Source: Micromonospora citrea
GTDB taxonomy: Bacteria > Actinomycetota > Actinomycetes > Mycobacteriales > Micromonosporaceae
NCBI RefSeq assembly: GCF_900090315.1
Contig: NZ_FMHZ01000002.1
Location: forward strand, 3,016,501-3,080,500
DNA length: 64,000 nt
Direction of reading: 5' to 3'
Shown piece after piece: positions 44,046 to 51,248 of the stretch. The notes under the pieces were generated by a model, which did not search any database, was not told the origin of the DNA, and saw only the letters and a list, made by a program, of their open reading frames with translations. The position numbers and the translations under genes are program-made. Within the stretch, counting starts at the first letter, position 1. Every line of letters starts with the position of its first letter.

Positions 44046-44064
44046 CATCTACGCAACACGCCCA

Positions 44065-44241
44065 TCACGGGCAAGTCGTACACCACTTCACTGGACGCAA
44101 CCTGTTCCGCCACTCGTGCACGCGCTCGTACACCTCGGCTGCGGCGGCTCGGATGAGGGCCGCTTGCTGGCGAGGCGTAAGCCTGGTGCGGGTGTAGGGA
44201 GGGTCGGCGGGTTCCTGCGGCGGCGTGTCGGCGTCGCGCAT
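44065..44241 (-). CDS. Small hypothetical protein next to IS256
   Basis: A 58-residue protein starting MRDADTPPQEPADPPYTRTR and containing the helix LTPRQQAALIRAAAAEVYERVHEWRNRL. The TACGAT hexamer seven bases before the ATG suggests a leaderless start. Its stop is 20 bases from the IS end, so the present C-terminus (VKWCTTCP) may be a product of the insertion. No family recognised. Confidence 0.5.
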   Translation of the reverse strand: MRDADTPPQEPADPPYTRTRLTPRQQAALIRAAAAEVYERVHEWRNRLRPVKWCTTCP

Positions 44242-44308
44242 GGCGGCGATCGTACCGGCGCCATGATCGGAACTGCTCGCGTGCGTGCTGCGAGACGAAG
44301 GCGAGCGG

Positions 44309-44854
44309 TCAGCCGGCGGTGGTGCTCCACTCCGGGGAGAGGATGGAGTAGAGCAGGGAGTCGCGCCAGGCGCCGTTGGTGTAGACGTGGTCGCGGAGCC
44401 GGCCTTCGTATTGCATGCCGAGCCGCTTGGCGACGGCGATCGAGACGGCGTTGTCGGGGCCGATGGCGGCGGTGATGCGGTGGAGTTTGAGTTCTCGGAA
44501 GCCGTAGTCAGCGATGGTGCGGGCGGCGTCGGTGGCGTAGCCGTGGCCCCAGTGGTCGGCGCCGATGGCATAGCCGAGCTTGGCGGCCTGGTGGCCGGTG
44601 AGTCCTAGCCGCGCGAAGCCGATCATCCGGTCGGAGGTGTCGGCGACGGCTAGGTAGTACTCGTTGCGCGGGGTGAGCTGCGCCCGCGCAACGGCTCCTT
44701 CAACCATGGCGACGGTGGCGGCCTGGTCCCGACTGTCGAAGGAGAGCCACTGGGTCACTCGGTCGTCACCGACGATCGCCAAAGCGTCGGCCGCGTCATC
44801 GGGTCGCAGTTCGCGGAGGGTGATGACGCGGCCGGGGATGGTGATCGGGTACAT
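44309..44854 (-). CDS. GNAT family N-acetyltransferase (RimJ/RimL-like)
   Basis: The 181-residue protein has the acetyl-CoA binding loop in YAIGADHWGHGYATDAARTIADYGF and the C-terminal Asn-containing motif IGPDNAVSIAVAKRLGMQYEGRLRDH of the RimJ/RimL group. Such enzymes acetylate protein N-termini or small amines. It is 14 bases downstream of the XRE regulator gene and probably in its operon. Confidence 0.87.
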   Translation of the reverse strand: MYPITIPGRVITLRELRPDDAADALAIVGDDRVTQWLSFDSRDQAATVAMVEGAVARAQLTPRNEYYLAVADTSDRMIGFARLGLTGHQAAKLGYAIGADHWGHGYATDAARTIADYGFRELKLHRITAAIGPDNAVSIAVAKRLGMQYEGRLRDHVYTNGAWRDSLLYSILSPEWSTTAG

Positions 44855-44868
44855 GTACTGATGGTGCC

Positions 44869-46179
44869 TTATCGAGGGAGGGCGTTGGCCGGGGTGTGGG
44901 TGAAGTGCTCGATGCCGTCGATGAGGTCGCGGGCGTCGTTGGCACGGCCGGCGCGGGTGATGGCCTGGTGGACGCGGCGAACCGAGTGCATGACGCCGTT
45001 GATGCGCTGTTCGGCGGGGAGGTCGAGCACCGGGGCCAGGGCGTCGACCGCGGCGTCGAGTTCGCCGTTGGTAATGCGGGCTATGGCGAGGTTGGTGTGG
45101 GAGCCCGCCTGGTCGCCGAAGGCCCATGCGGGGTCGTAGCGGTCGGAGTACGCCTGAACAGCGCGCAGGGCGTAGCGCTCGGTGGTGGCGGCCTCGTCGG
45201 GGAGCCAGGCGAGGGCGTCGCTGGCGTAGTAGAGGGTGCGGGGTTGGTTGAAGGTGCAGATGCCGCCCATCTCGTCCATCTCGTCGGGGCGTACGCGCGA
45301 CCAGGTGTCTTCGGCTTCGGTGATGGCGGCCTTAGCTTGCTCGGCGTTGCCGAGGGCGGCGTAGGCGCGGGCGGCGCTGACGGGTAGCCAGACGGCGGAG
45401 GTGCCGCCGGCCTGAGTGGCGTACTCGCGGCCGGCTTCGGCGTAGCGGACTGCCTCAGCGTACCTGCCGGCCCAGTAGGCGACCAGCGATTGGAGTCCGC
45501 GCAGCCATGCTTGCAGGCCGGGGTGCCCGGCCTGGTCGGCGCAGAGGACGGCGGTGCGGGCTTGCAGCATGGCGGAGTGCGGGTCGGCCATGTCGTGGGA
45601 GACCTTGGCGAGTAGGCCGCTGGTGATGCCGGCGAGGAAGTGCAGGTCGCGCGACTGTGTGGGTTGCTGGCGGCGTTCGAGCAGGGTGAACAGGGTGTCT
45701 TGCGTCTCGACCAGGTCCGGGAGGATCTGGCTGACGGGACGCTGTGGGTAGGCCAGGGCGAGGCGCTGCACGTCCTCGGCGAGCTGGTCGATGGCTGCCG
45801 GCGAGGTGGCTTCGGCGGCGAGCATGGCGTACTGGCGGGCGCGTTGTGCGGCCATGGCGAGGAGGTTCCTTTCCGGGCCGGCGCCGGTGAGTTCGACAGC
45901 GAACTCTGGTCCTGGCGCAGGGGTCAACTGGTGGGGAGCCCAACGGCGCTGCAGCTCGTCGATTGGTCTGCCGAACATGGCCTGCAACGCGCGGCGGGTG
46001 GCGGGGGTCGATGAGGTTAGGTCCCGTTCGCCGCGCGCCAGCCGTCCGAGGTGCCGTGCGCTGATCGCCGCGCGCGGGTCCATGCGGGAGAACTCGTCGG
46101 CCAGCTCCTCGTACGTGCGGTCGCTCTGCTGGATGAGGTGCTCCAGCACGGTGCGAGGTTCGCGGCGTTCTCGGGCCAT
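44869..46179 (-). CDS. XRE-type regulator with TPR-like sensor domain
   Basis: The 436-residue protein has an N-terminal helix-turn-helix-like segment (MDPRAAISARHLGRLARGERD, residues about 33-53) and then a long helical repeat domain (from about 110) of the TPR type found in actinomycete XRE regulators on integrative elements. AAAGG precedes ATG 46179. It is divergent from the 46330 gene over a 150-base gap that probably holds both promoters. A regulator of element transfer or of the linked GNAT gene is inferred. Confidence 0.78.
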   Translation of the reverse strand: MARERREPRTVLEHLIQQSDRTYEELADEFSRMDPRAAISARHLGRLARGERDLTSSTPATRRALQAMFGRPIDELQRRWAPHQLTPAPGPEFAVELTGAGPERNLLAMAAQRARQYAMLAAEATSPAAIDQLAEDVQRLALAYPQRPVSQILPDLVETQDTLFTLLERRQQPTQSRDLHFLAGITSGLLAKVSHDMADPHSAMLQARTAVLCADQAGHPGLQAWLRGLQSLVAYWAGRYAEAVRYAEAGREYATQAGGTSAVWLPVSAARAYAALGNAEQAKAAITEAEDTWSRVRPDEMDEMGGICTFNQPRTLYYASDALAWLPDEAATTERYALRAVQAYSDRYDPAWAFGDQAGSHTNLAIARITNGELDAAVDALAPVLDLPAEQRINGVMHSVRRVHQAITRAGRANDARDLIDGIEHFTHTPANALPR

Positions 46180-46329
46180 CGTCGATGCCTTTCTGATGGG
46201 CTGTTCTCCACGCTCGCCGGTGTGAGGTCCTGAACTCAATGCATGTCCTCGTGGTGTCCGCTCGATGTCCGCCAGAGGTGCTGATTCGGTCCTCGATCGG
46301 TCTTCGGACTCGGGTGTTGTATCTCCATC

Positions 46330-46689
46330 ATGGACACGTCACCCACCGCGATTGTGCACCTACAAGCCGCTGACGTGTGCGGACCGAACCCGCGTATGTC
46401 GGTACGTCAGCACGGCGCCCCGGGTGTGAGAGCGGTCGCCGGTGGCGGCGTCCGGATCCTGCGCTGCATCGACGGCGCCCGCCCACCGTCGGGACCACGT
46501 CTGGTGTTCCCGGTGTCGATCGCCTGTCCTGCCTGCGAGGGGCGGGGCTGGAAGATGGCTAGCCCTCGGCGCTCCTTGCGGGTGCCGAGTGATCCGACCC
46601 GGTTGCAGCGGCGGGACTGCCCGGACTGCGTCGGCACCGGGAGGCAGCCGCGGCCTGTGGTGGCGGCTGCCGTGGGGATCGCGTCCTGA
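46330..46689 (+). CDS. Small protein with two DnaJ-type CxxCxGxG motifs
   Basis: The 119-residue protein has CPACEGRG and CPDCVGTG about 30 residues apart, which would form one zinc site as in DnaJ zinc fingers. No J domain is present. A TTGTAT hexamer ends eight bases before ATG 46330, again leaderless-looking. Small zinc proteins of this kind are frequent in AICEs. Confidence 0.6.
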   Translation: MDTSPTAIVHLQAADVCGPNPRMSVRQHGAPGVRAVAGGGVRILRCIDGARPPSGPRLVFPVSIACPACEGRGWKMASPRRSLRVPSDPTRLQRRDCPDCVGTGRQPRPVVAAAVGIAS

Positions 46690-46789
46690 GCAGGGCACCG
46701 GGGCGGGTGCCGGCAGGCCATCGCGGTGTCGGCCCGTGGCCAAAGTCCGCCCGCCTCGGTGCCCATCCACATTCCGAAGGCGGCTGCTG

Positions 46790-47098
46790 ATGGATCCGAA
46801 GCCCGGCGATGTGGTCCATGTCGGCGCCAGAGCGTCGGTGCAGTTCGGCGGGGATCGAGCTTTGGTCTTCCGCGTGATCAAGGTCTGCGACAAGCCGACC
46901 TACCACGGATGGGTCTGGTTGACCGGCTACGTCCTCGACCGGACCGGCAAGGCGGTGGATCGCCGGGAGATCTACGTGCAGCACGAGGGCCTACGACTGA
47001 TCGGCCCCACCGCGGCGGCGGACGCGCGACGCATACCGACACCTGCGAACCAACCGGCGCGACAGCGGCCGGCCAGGACGGCGAGAACGACGGTCTGA
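46790..47098 (+). CDS. AICE-conserved hypothetical protein
   Basis: The 102-residue protein starts MDPKPGDVVHVGARASVQFGG and has a compact beta-rich core (FRVIKVCDKPTYHGWVWLTGYVLDRTGKAVDRREIYVQ). Proteins with the same pattern recur in actinomycete integrative elements but have no known function. The C-terminal 25 residues are basic. GAAGG precedes the ATG. Confidence 0.7.
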   Translation: MDPKPGDVVHVGARASVQFGGDRALVFRVIKVCDKPTYHGWVWLTGYVLDRTGKAVDRREIYVQHEGLRLIGPTAAADARRIPTPANQPARQRPARTARTTV

Positions 47099-47117
47099 AC
47101 GTTGACAGGAGGCTACG

Positions 47118-47426
47118 GTGACCACCTTCGCCATGGGAGTGTCCCGTGCAGCGTCACGACTGGCACGGCTGCACGCGGATCAGGTGAGGCGCTTCCGATT
47201 CCGACGTACCCGGATCGGGCGGCGTGGACTCGACGAAGATCAGGTGTACGCGTTCGTTCGGGCGGTGGTCGACGATCTGACCGCCCGGGAGGCGGCGGAA
47301 GCGACCCTCCGCGAAGAGAACGCGCGCCTTAAGCGCGCGCTACGTGACTGGCAGAGCAGCGTTGCGCGCAGTGCTGCCCGGAGCGTCAATGCGGGCCGAT
47401 GGACAGAACCTGAGCAGCGCAGATAG
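47118..47426 (+). CDS. DivIVA-like coiled-coil protein
   Basis: The 102-residue protein has FRRTRIGRRGLDEDQVYAFVRAVVDDL followed by a heptad-rich segment (REAAEATLREENARLKRAL). The RGLDEDQVYAF...V pattern is the N-terminal DivIVA domain signature. Perhaps it directs transfer proteins to hyphal tips, but this is inference. GGAGG precedes GTG 47118. Confidence 0.68.
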   Translation: MTTFAMGVSRAASRLARLHADQVRRFRFRRTRIGRRGLDEDQVYAFVRAVVDDLTAREAAEATLREENARLKRALRDWQSSVARSAARSVNAGRWTEPEQRR

Positions 47427-47430
47427 CCTG

Positions 47431-47448
47431 TTGACAAGCTGAGTTGTC
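47431..47448. promoter_or_regulatory. Operator-like dyad upstream of GntR gene
   Basis: TTGACAAGCTGAGTTGTC contains GACAA-N6-TTGTC and resembles the dyads at 48213-48276. A TAGCCT hexamer at 47424-47429 makes it overlap the likely transcription start. Confidence 0.55.
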
Positions 47449-47463
47449 GTCTGGGGTGAAACG

Positions 47464-48195
47464 GTGCCGATCGAAGTTGCGCCGCCGAAGTACGTGGTGA
47501 TCGTCAACGCGGTGCAACAACGCATCCAGGACGGCACCTATCCCCCGGGCTCGATGCTGCCCAGCGAGACGGAACTGATCCGCGAGTTCGGCGCATCACG
47601 ACCCGTCGTCGTCAGAGCGCTTGATCTGCTGCGGCAGGACGGCTGGATCGACAGCCGGCAGGGCAAGGGCCGCTTCGTCCTCGGTCAGCCCGGTGGCGCC
47701 AATCGTCGAGAGCGTGAACGCCGATACGGCGCGCTGGAAGACGACGAGCGGGCCGGCTCCACCCTGCTCCACGCGGGGGAGGTACCTGCTCCGCCTCGGG
47801 CCGCAGCAGCCCTGGGCCTGGAGCCGGGCACGCCGGTGGTCGCTCGGCGCCGTCTGATCGCCGTCGACGGCATCGGCCCGGTCGAACTCGGCACCGCCTT
47901 CCTGCCCGCCGATCTCGCTACCGGCACGGGCGTTGCCGGCGCGGAAGCTCTCCCGGAAGGGCTGCTTCGGCACGTGGCGGCTCGCAAGCGCGTCCGGTTC
48001 GATCACGTCACCGAGCGCATCTCGGCTCGCCTCCCAGAGGACGAGGAAGCGCAGCTCCTGCAGATCGCTGCCGACGATGCCGTGCTCACGGTGCTCCTGG
48101 CTGTTTGCGACCGAACCGGAAAGCCGCTGCTAGCTGTTGATCTCCTGCTGCCTGCCCGTCGGCACGATCTCGAAGACGTCTATCCACTCGACTGA
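47464..48195 (+). CDS. GntR/HutC family regulator (KorSA-like)
   Basis: The 243-residue protein has a winged helix (YVVIVNAVQQRIQDGTYPPGSMLPSETELIREFGASRPVVVRALDLLRQDGW) and a UTRA-type effector domain. In AICEs such as pSAM2 the equivalent KorSA represses the activator gene pra and itself; operator-like dyads with TTGACAAG lie upstream and downstream of this gene, next to pra. The start is GTG 47464. Confidence 0.87.
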   Translation: MPIEVAPPKYVVIVNAVQQRIQDGTYPPGSMLPSETELIREFGASRPVVVRALDLLRQDGWIDSRQGKGRFVLGQPGGANRRERERRYGALEDDERAGSTLLHAGEVPAPPRAAAALGLEPGTPVVARRRLIAVDGIGPVELGTAFLPADLATGTGVAGAEALPEGLLRHVAARKRVRFDHVTERISARLPEDEEAQLLQIAADDAVLTVLLAVCDRTGKPLLAVDLLLPARRHDLEDVYPLD

Positions 48196-48212
48196 TCCAG
48201 GTAGATACACCA

Positions 48213-48276
48213 CTTGACAAGTCAAGTTGCCGGCACCTACCTTCGATCCCACTTAACAAGTCAACTGGTTGAGTTG
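48213..48276 (+). promoter_or_regulatory. Operator cluster and promoter of the transfer/replication operon
   Basis: CTTGAC-AA-GTCAAG (48213-48226, perfect arms), CTTAACAAGTCAAC (48252-48265) and CAACT-GGTTG-AGTTG (48262-48276). TTGACA (48214) and TACCTT (48238), 18 bases apart, form a promoter inside the cluster. Confidence 0.65.
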
Positions 48277-48299
48277 GCTAGACGGTTGGAGGTCGTCTG

Positions 48300-48737
48300 A
48301 TGGTTCCGATGACGTTGAAGGTTCCGGTCCCGTCCGAGTACGTGTTCCCCGCCGGGGCGCTCTGCCTTGGCGTCTCGCCGCAGATCGACTTTGAGCGGCG
48401 GGGTGAGGCGGACAACCAGGCGCGGGACAAGGAGACCGGGGAGCGGGTCTGGGTGGTGCGGGTGATGGACCTGGACCCGGAGGCCGGGAAGTTCGGTCGG
48501 TCGACCGAGGTGAAGGTCAAGGTCGTGGCGCCGCAGCAGCCGGTGCCGCCGCCGTCGACGGTGCCGGGCTATCCGCCGGCGGTGGAGTTCGAGGGCCTGA
48601 CTCTGACCCCGTATGTGGATTCGCAGCGGTGCAAGCCGGGCCGGTCCTCGGGTGACTGCCGTTCCCGAATGGCGTACTCGCTGCGCGCTACCGCGATCCG
48701 GCCGGCGTCGACGGTGCCCGGTTCGGCGGCGGCCTGA
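48300..48737 (+). CDS. Pra-like plasmid replication, integration and excision activator
   Basis: The 145-residue protein matches the AICE activator family: PVPSEYVFPAGALCLGVSPQIDFERR, then QARDKETGERVWVVRVMDLDPEAG, and VEFEGLTLTPYVD...RMAYSLRATAIR. In pSAM2 Pra switches on replication, excision and transfer and is repressed by KorSA. GGAGG lies seven bases before ATG 48300. It is the first gene behind the operator cluster. Confidence 0.82.
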   Translation: MVPMTLKVPVPSEYVFPAGALCLGVSPQIDFERRGEADNQARDKETGERVWVVRVMDLDPEAGKFGRSTEVKVKVVAPQQPVPPPSTVPGYPPAVEFEGLTLTPYVDSQRCKPGRSSGDCRSRMAYSLRATAIRPASTVPGSAAA

Positions 48738-48756
48738 CTGCTGCTGTTGCGCGCGG

Positions 48757-48775
48757 GGCGGGTCGTTTCCCCGCC
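48757..48775 (+). terminator. Hairpin after pra-like gene
   Basis: GGCGGG-TCGTTTC-CCCGCC, 20 bases past the stop; may partly separate the activator from the transfer genes. Confidence 0.4.
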
Positions 48776-48830
48776 AAGAGTCCCGGCCCGTCCCGCGCTC
48801 TCCCATCCCTCACGTGTGAAGGAGGGCGTG

Positions 48831-48899
48831 ATGCCCACCGTAGTTCCCCCTGCCCTGAACTGCTCTGAGGGCCGCTGCTCGTCGGGGTGGTGGTCCTGA
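48831..48899 (+). CDS. 22-residue mini-protein coupled to the next gene
   Basis: ATG 48831 has an excellent GAAGGAGG site and opens a 22-codon frame (MPTVVPPALNCSEGRCSSGWW, then Ser). Its TGA shares one base with the next ATG (TGATG). Two Cys and two Trp give it a peptide-like look. It may be a real small protein or a leader that sets translation of the downstream gene. Confidence 0.5.
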   Translation: MPTVVPPALNCSEGRCSSGWWS

Positions 48900-49126
48900 T
48901 GTCTCGTACCCGTCTGGTCGGTGTGCGGCACGCCTACCGGGAGGTGGAGGCGGCCGTCCGGTCCGTGTTGCGGTTGCCGCCGGCTTCGGCGCGGGTGTGC
49001 GCGATCCGCTGCCCCCGCTGCGAGGAGTGGGTGAAGCCGCGTCGGTTCGACCTGCGGCGCATGTCGTGCCGCTCGTGCATCGCCACCCTGGCCCGCCCGG
49101 ATCGGGGTGGTGACCTGTGCCTCTGA
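48899..49126 (+). CDS. Small zinc-ribbon-like AICE protein
   Basis: The 75-residue protein has CPRC and CRSC pairs 23 residues apart (AIRCPRCEEWVKPRRFDLRRMSCRSC), a probable zinc ribbon, in a very basic context. It overlaps the mini-protein by one base and traSA by ten, so the genes are co-translated. Function is unknown; DNA or RNA binding is likely. Confidence 0.7.
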   Translation: MSRTRLVGVRHAYREVEAAVRSVLRLPPASARVCAIRCPRCEEWVKPRRFDLRRMSCRSCIATLARPDRGGDLCL

Positions 49127-50544
49127 TCAACATCATTCCCGGCGACAAGATCCCGGTGGCGCCGATGAACGTGCGCCTTCCAGCCTGGCGGGTCCCGGGC
49201 TGGCTGCTGGCGTTCTGGTGGCTGGCCCGGGGCTTGTTCCGGGTCACGGTCCTGGCGGTCCGGTACTGGTGGCTCGTCGTCCCGACCGTGGCTGTCCTGT
49301 GGGGGTGGGGGGAGTACGGCGGTCAGGTCCTGGCCGGCGTCGTCCTTGCGGTCGTCGCCGGTTGCGGGACCTGGTGGCGGTGGCACCCGTCGTCGTGGCT
49401 GCGGTTCGGCTGGTACCCGCTCGTCAGCCGCTTTCGGGCTCTGACGGTGTATCGGCGGCGGTGGGCGTCGGTCATGGCGACGTGTGGGCTGGCGACGGCG
49501 TTCGCCGGTGACCGGTACGTGCCGCAACTGCTGCGGGTGCGCTGTGACCGGTACGGCGATGAGGTGACCGTCCGGATGCTGCCCGGTCAGATTCCCGACG
49601 ACTGGGCGCAGTCCGCGGAACGCCTCGCCTACGCCTTCCGCCTCCGCCAAGGGCAGGCACGGTCGACGGACCGACCGGATCAGGTCATGCTGCGGTTCCT
49701 CCGCCGTGACCCCCTCGCCGGCACGGTGGCGCCGCTGCCGGTGCCGGCCGTGCCGGACCTGGCCGGGCTGCCGCTCGGGATACGAGAGGACGGGCAGCCC
49801 TACGCGCTGCGCCTGGCCGGCTCGCATGTGCTGATCGCCGGGGCGACCGGGTCGGGCAAGGGTCCGGTGCTGTGGTCGCTCATCCGCTCCCTGGCCGGCG
49901 GTTCCCGCTCGGGGCTGGTGGAGCTGTGGGCGTTCGACCCCAAGGGCGGTATGGAGTTGGCGGCCGGGGTGCCGCTGTTCGCCCGGTTCTCCTACGACGA
50001 CCCCGACGGCATGGCCGGCGTGCTGGAAGAGGCCGTCAAGCGGATGCGGCTTCGGGCGGCCCGGCTGCGCGGGGTCGCCCGCCAGCACACGCCGACGCCG
50101 GATGAGCCGTTGATCGTCCTGGTGGTCGACGAATTGGCGGCGTTGACGGCGTACATCACCGATCGGAAGGTCCGCGACCGGATCAAGGAAGCCCTCGGCC
50201 TGCTCTTGTCCCAGGGGCGGGCGGTCGGGGTGCACGTGGTCGCCGCGCTCCAGGATCCGCGCAAGGACGTGCTGCCGTTCCGGGACCTGTTCCCGACTCG
50301 CATCGGCCTGCGACTGACCGAGCCGGAACAGGTGGACATGGTCCTCGGCGACGGTGCCCGCGACCGAGGAGCCCTCTGCGACCGCATCCCTGAGTCCGCC
50401 CCCGGGATCGGGTTCGTCGTCCTCGACGGCGTTCGCGAACCGGTCCGGGTCCGGTTCTCCTACCTCACCGACGACGACATCCGCCAACTCGGCCGCACCT
50501 ACCGGCGACTGGACGAAACCGACGAGCAGGAGGTGACCAAGTGA
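49117..50544 (+). CDS. traSA: FtsK/SpoIIIE-type DNA translocase TraSA
   Basis: The 475-residue protein has two N-terminal membrane helices (residues about 25-90) and an FtsK motor domain: Walker A IAGATGSGKG (about 239-248) and Walker B LIVLVVDELAAL (about 330). It pumps double-stranded DNA between mycelia during AICE conjugation. GTG 49117 overlaps the previous gene; its stop overlaps the DUF2637 gene by four bases. Confidence 0.9.
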   Translation: MPLINIIPGDKIPVAPMNVRLPAWRVPGWLLAFWWLARGLFRVTVLAVRYWWLVVPTVAVLWGWGEYGGQVLAGVVLAVVAGCGTWWRWHPSSWLRFGWYPLVSRFRALTVYRRRWASVMATCGLATAFAGDRYVPQLLRVRCDRYGDEVTVRMLPGQIPDDWAQSAERLAYAFRLRQGQARSTDRPDQVMLRFLRRDPLAGTVAPLPVPAVPDLAGLPLGIREDGQPYALRLAGSHVLIAGATGSGKGPVLWSLIRSLAGGSRSGLVELWAFDPKGGMELAAGVPLFARFSYDDPDGMAGVLEEAVKRMRLRAARLRGVARQHTPTPDEPLIVLVVDELAALTAYITDRKVRDRIKEALGLLLSQGRAVGVHVVAALQDPRKDVLPFRDLFPTRIGLRLTEPEQVDMVLGDGARDRGALCDRIPESAPGIGFVVLDGVREPVRVRFSYLTDDDIRQLGRTYRRLDETDEQEVTK

Positions 50545-51248
50545 AGGCCAACGCGAACGCAGACCGGGTGGAGGGCGTGGTCCTGGTCCTCATCGTCCTG
50601 ACCGTCGGCGGGCTGGCCGGGGCGGCATCGTTCACCCACGTACACGACTGGACCATGGCCAACTCTCCAGCCGGTACGGGGGACTGGTTCGGCTGGGCCA
50701 ACGCCGCCATCTCCGAACTGCTGCCCCTCGCCGCGCTGCTCACCATCCGGCGACGTCGCCGGACCGGCGGCCCGATCGGGTATCCGATGTTCCTGCTCGT
50801 CTGCGCGGTCGCGCTGTCCCTGTCCGCGCAGCTCGCCGTGGCCAAGCCGGGCGTGTCCGGATGGCTGCTGTCAGCCGTGCCCGCGCTGGCGTTCCTCGGC
50901 CTGTCCAAGCTCGTCTTCTCCACCGCCCCCGCCGCCCCGGCGGCGGTGGCCGTCGACAAGCCGGCAGACGCCGACGGCTGGGGCGACGTCCCGCCCGGCT
51001 ACAACCCGGTTGGCGACCGGCCGCCCTTCGATGTCGCCGACGAGGACCGGGCGGTGACCGTCGACGTCGTCGACGAGGGCCAGGCGGTGAACGTCGCCCT
51101 AGAGGCCGCCGACGAGCAGCCTCGCCCGGCGGGTCTCCGCCCGGTTCCCGTGGTGCCGGTGGAGCGGCGGCCGGCACTGGTGCCCGTGCCGGCGGCGGCT
51201 TTCGCGCCCCGCAACGGCAGCGTCTTCGGCGGGGAGCGTGACCGGTGA
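50541..51248 (+). CDS. DUF2637 membrane protein (SpdB-like)
   Basis: The 235-residue protein has four hydrophobic helices in the first 130 residues (VVLVLIVLTVGGLAGAASF, then W-containing loop) and a disordered acidic/Pro-rich tail. DUF2637 proteins sit between tra and rep genes on AICEs and actinomycete plasmids and are linked to intramycelial spread. GTG 50541 and the stop at 51248 both overlap neighbours by four bases. Confidence 0.85.
   Translation: MKANANADRVEGVVLVLIVLTVGGLAGAASFTHVHDWTMANSPAGTGDWFGWANAAISELLPLAALLTIRRRRRTGGPIGYPMFLLVCAVALSLSAQLAVAKPGVSGWLLSAVPALAFLGLSKLVFSTAPAAPAAVAVDKPADADGWGDVPPGYNPVGDRPPFDVADEDRAVTVDVVDEGQAVNVALEAADEQPRPAGLRPVPVVPVERRPALVPVPAAAFAPRNGSVFGGERDR

Noticed and set aside
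42697..44054. Target-site duplication around IS256
   Set aside because: The 8-9 flanking bases on the two sides do not match in any register tried.
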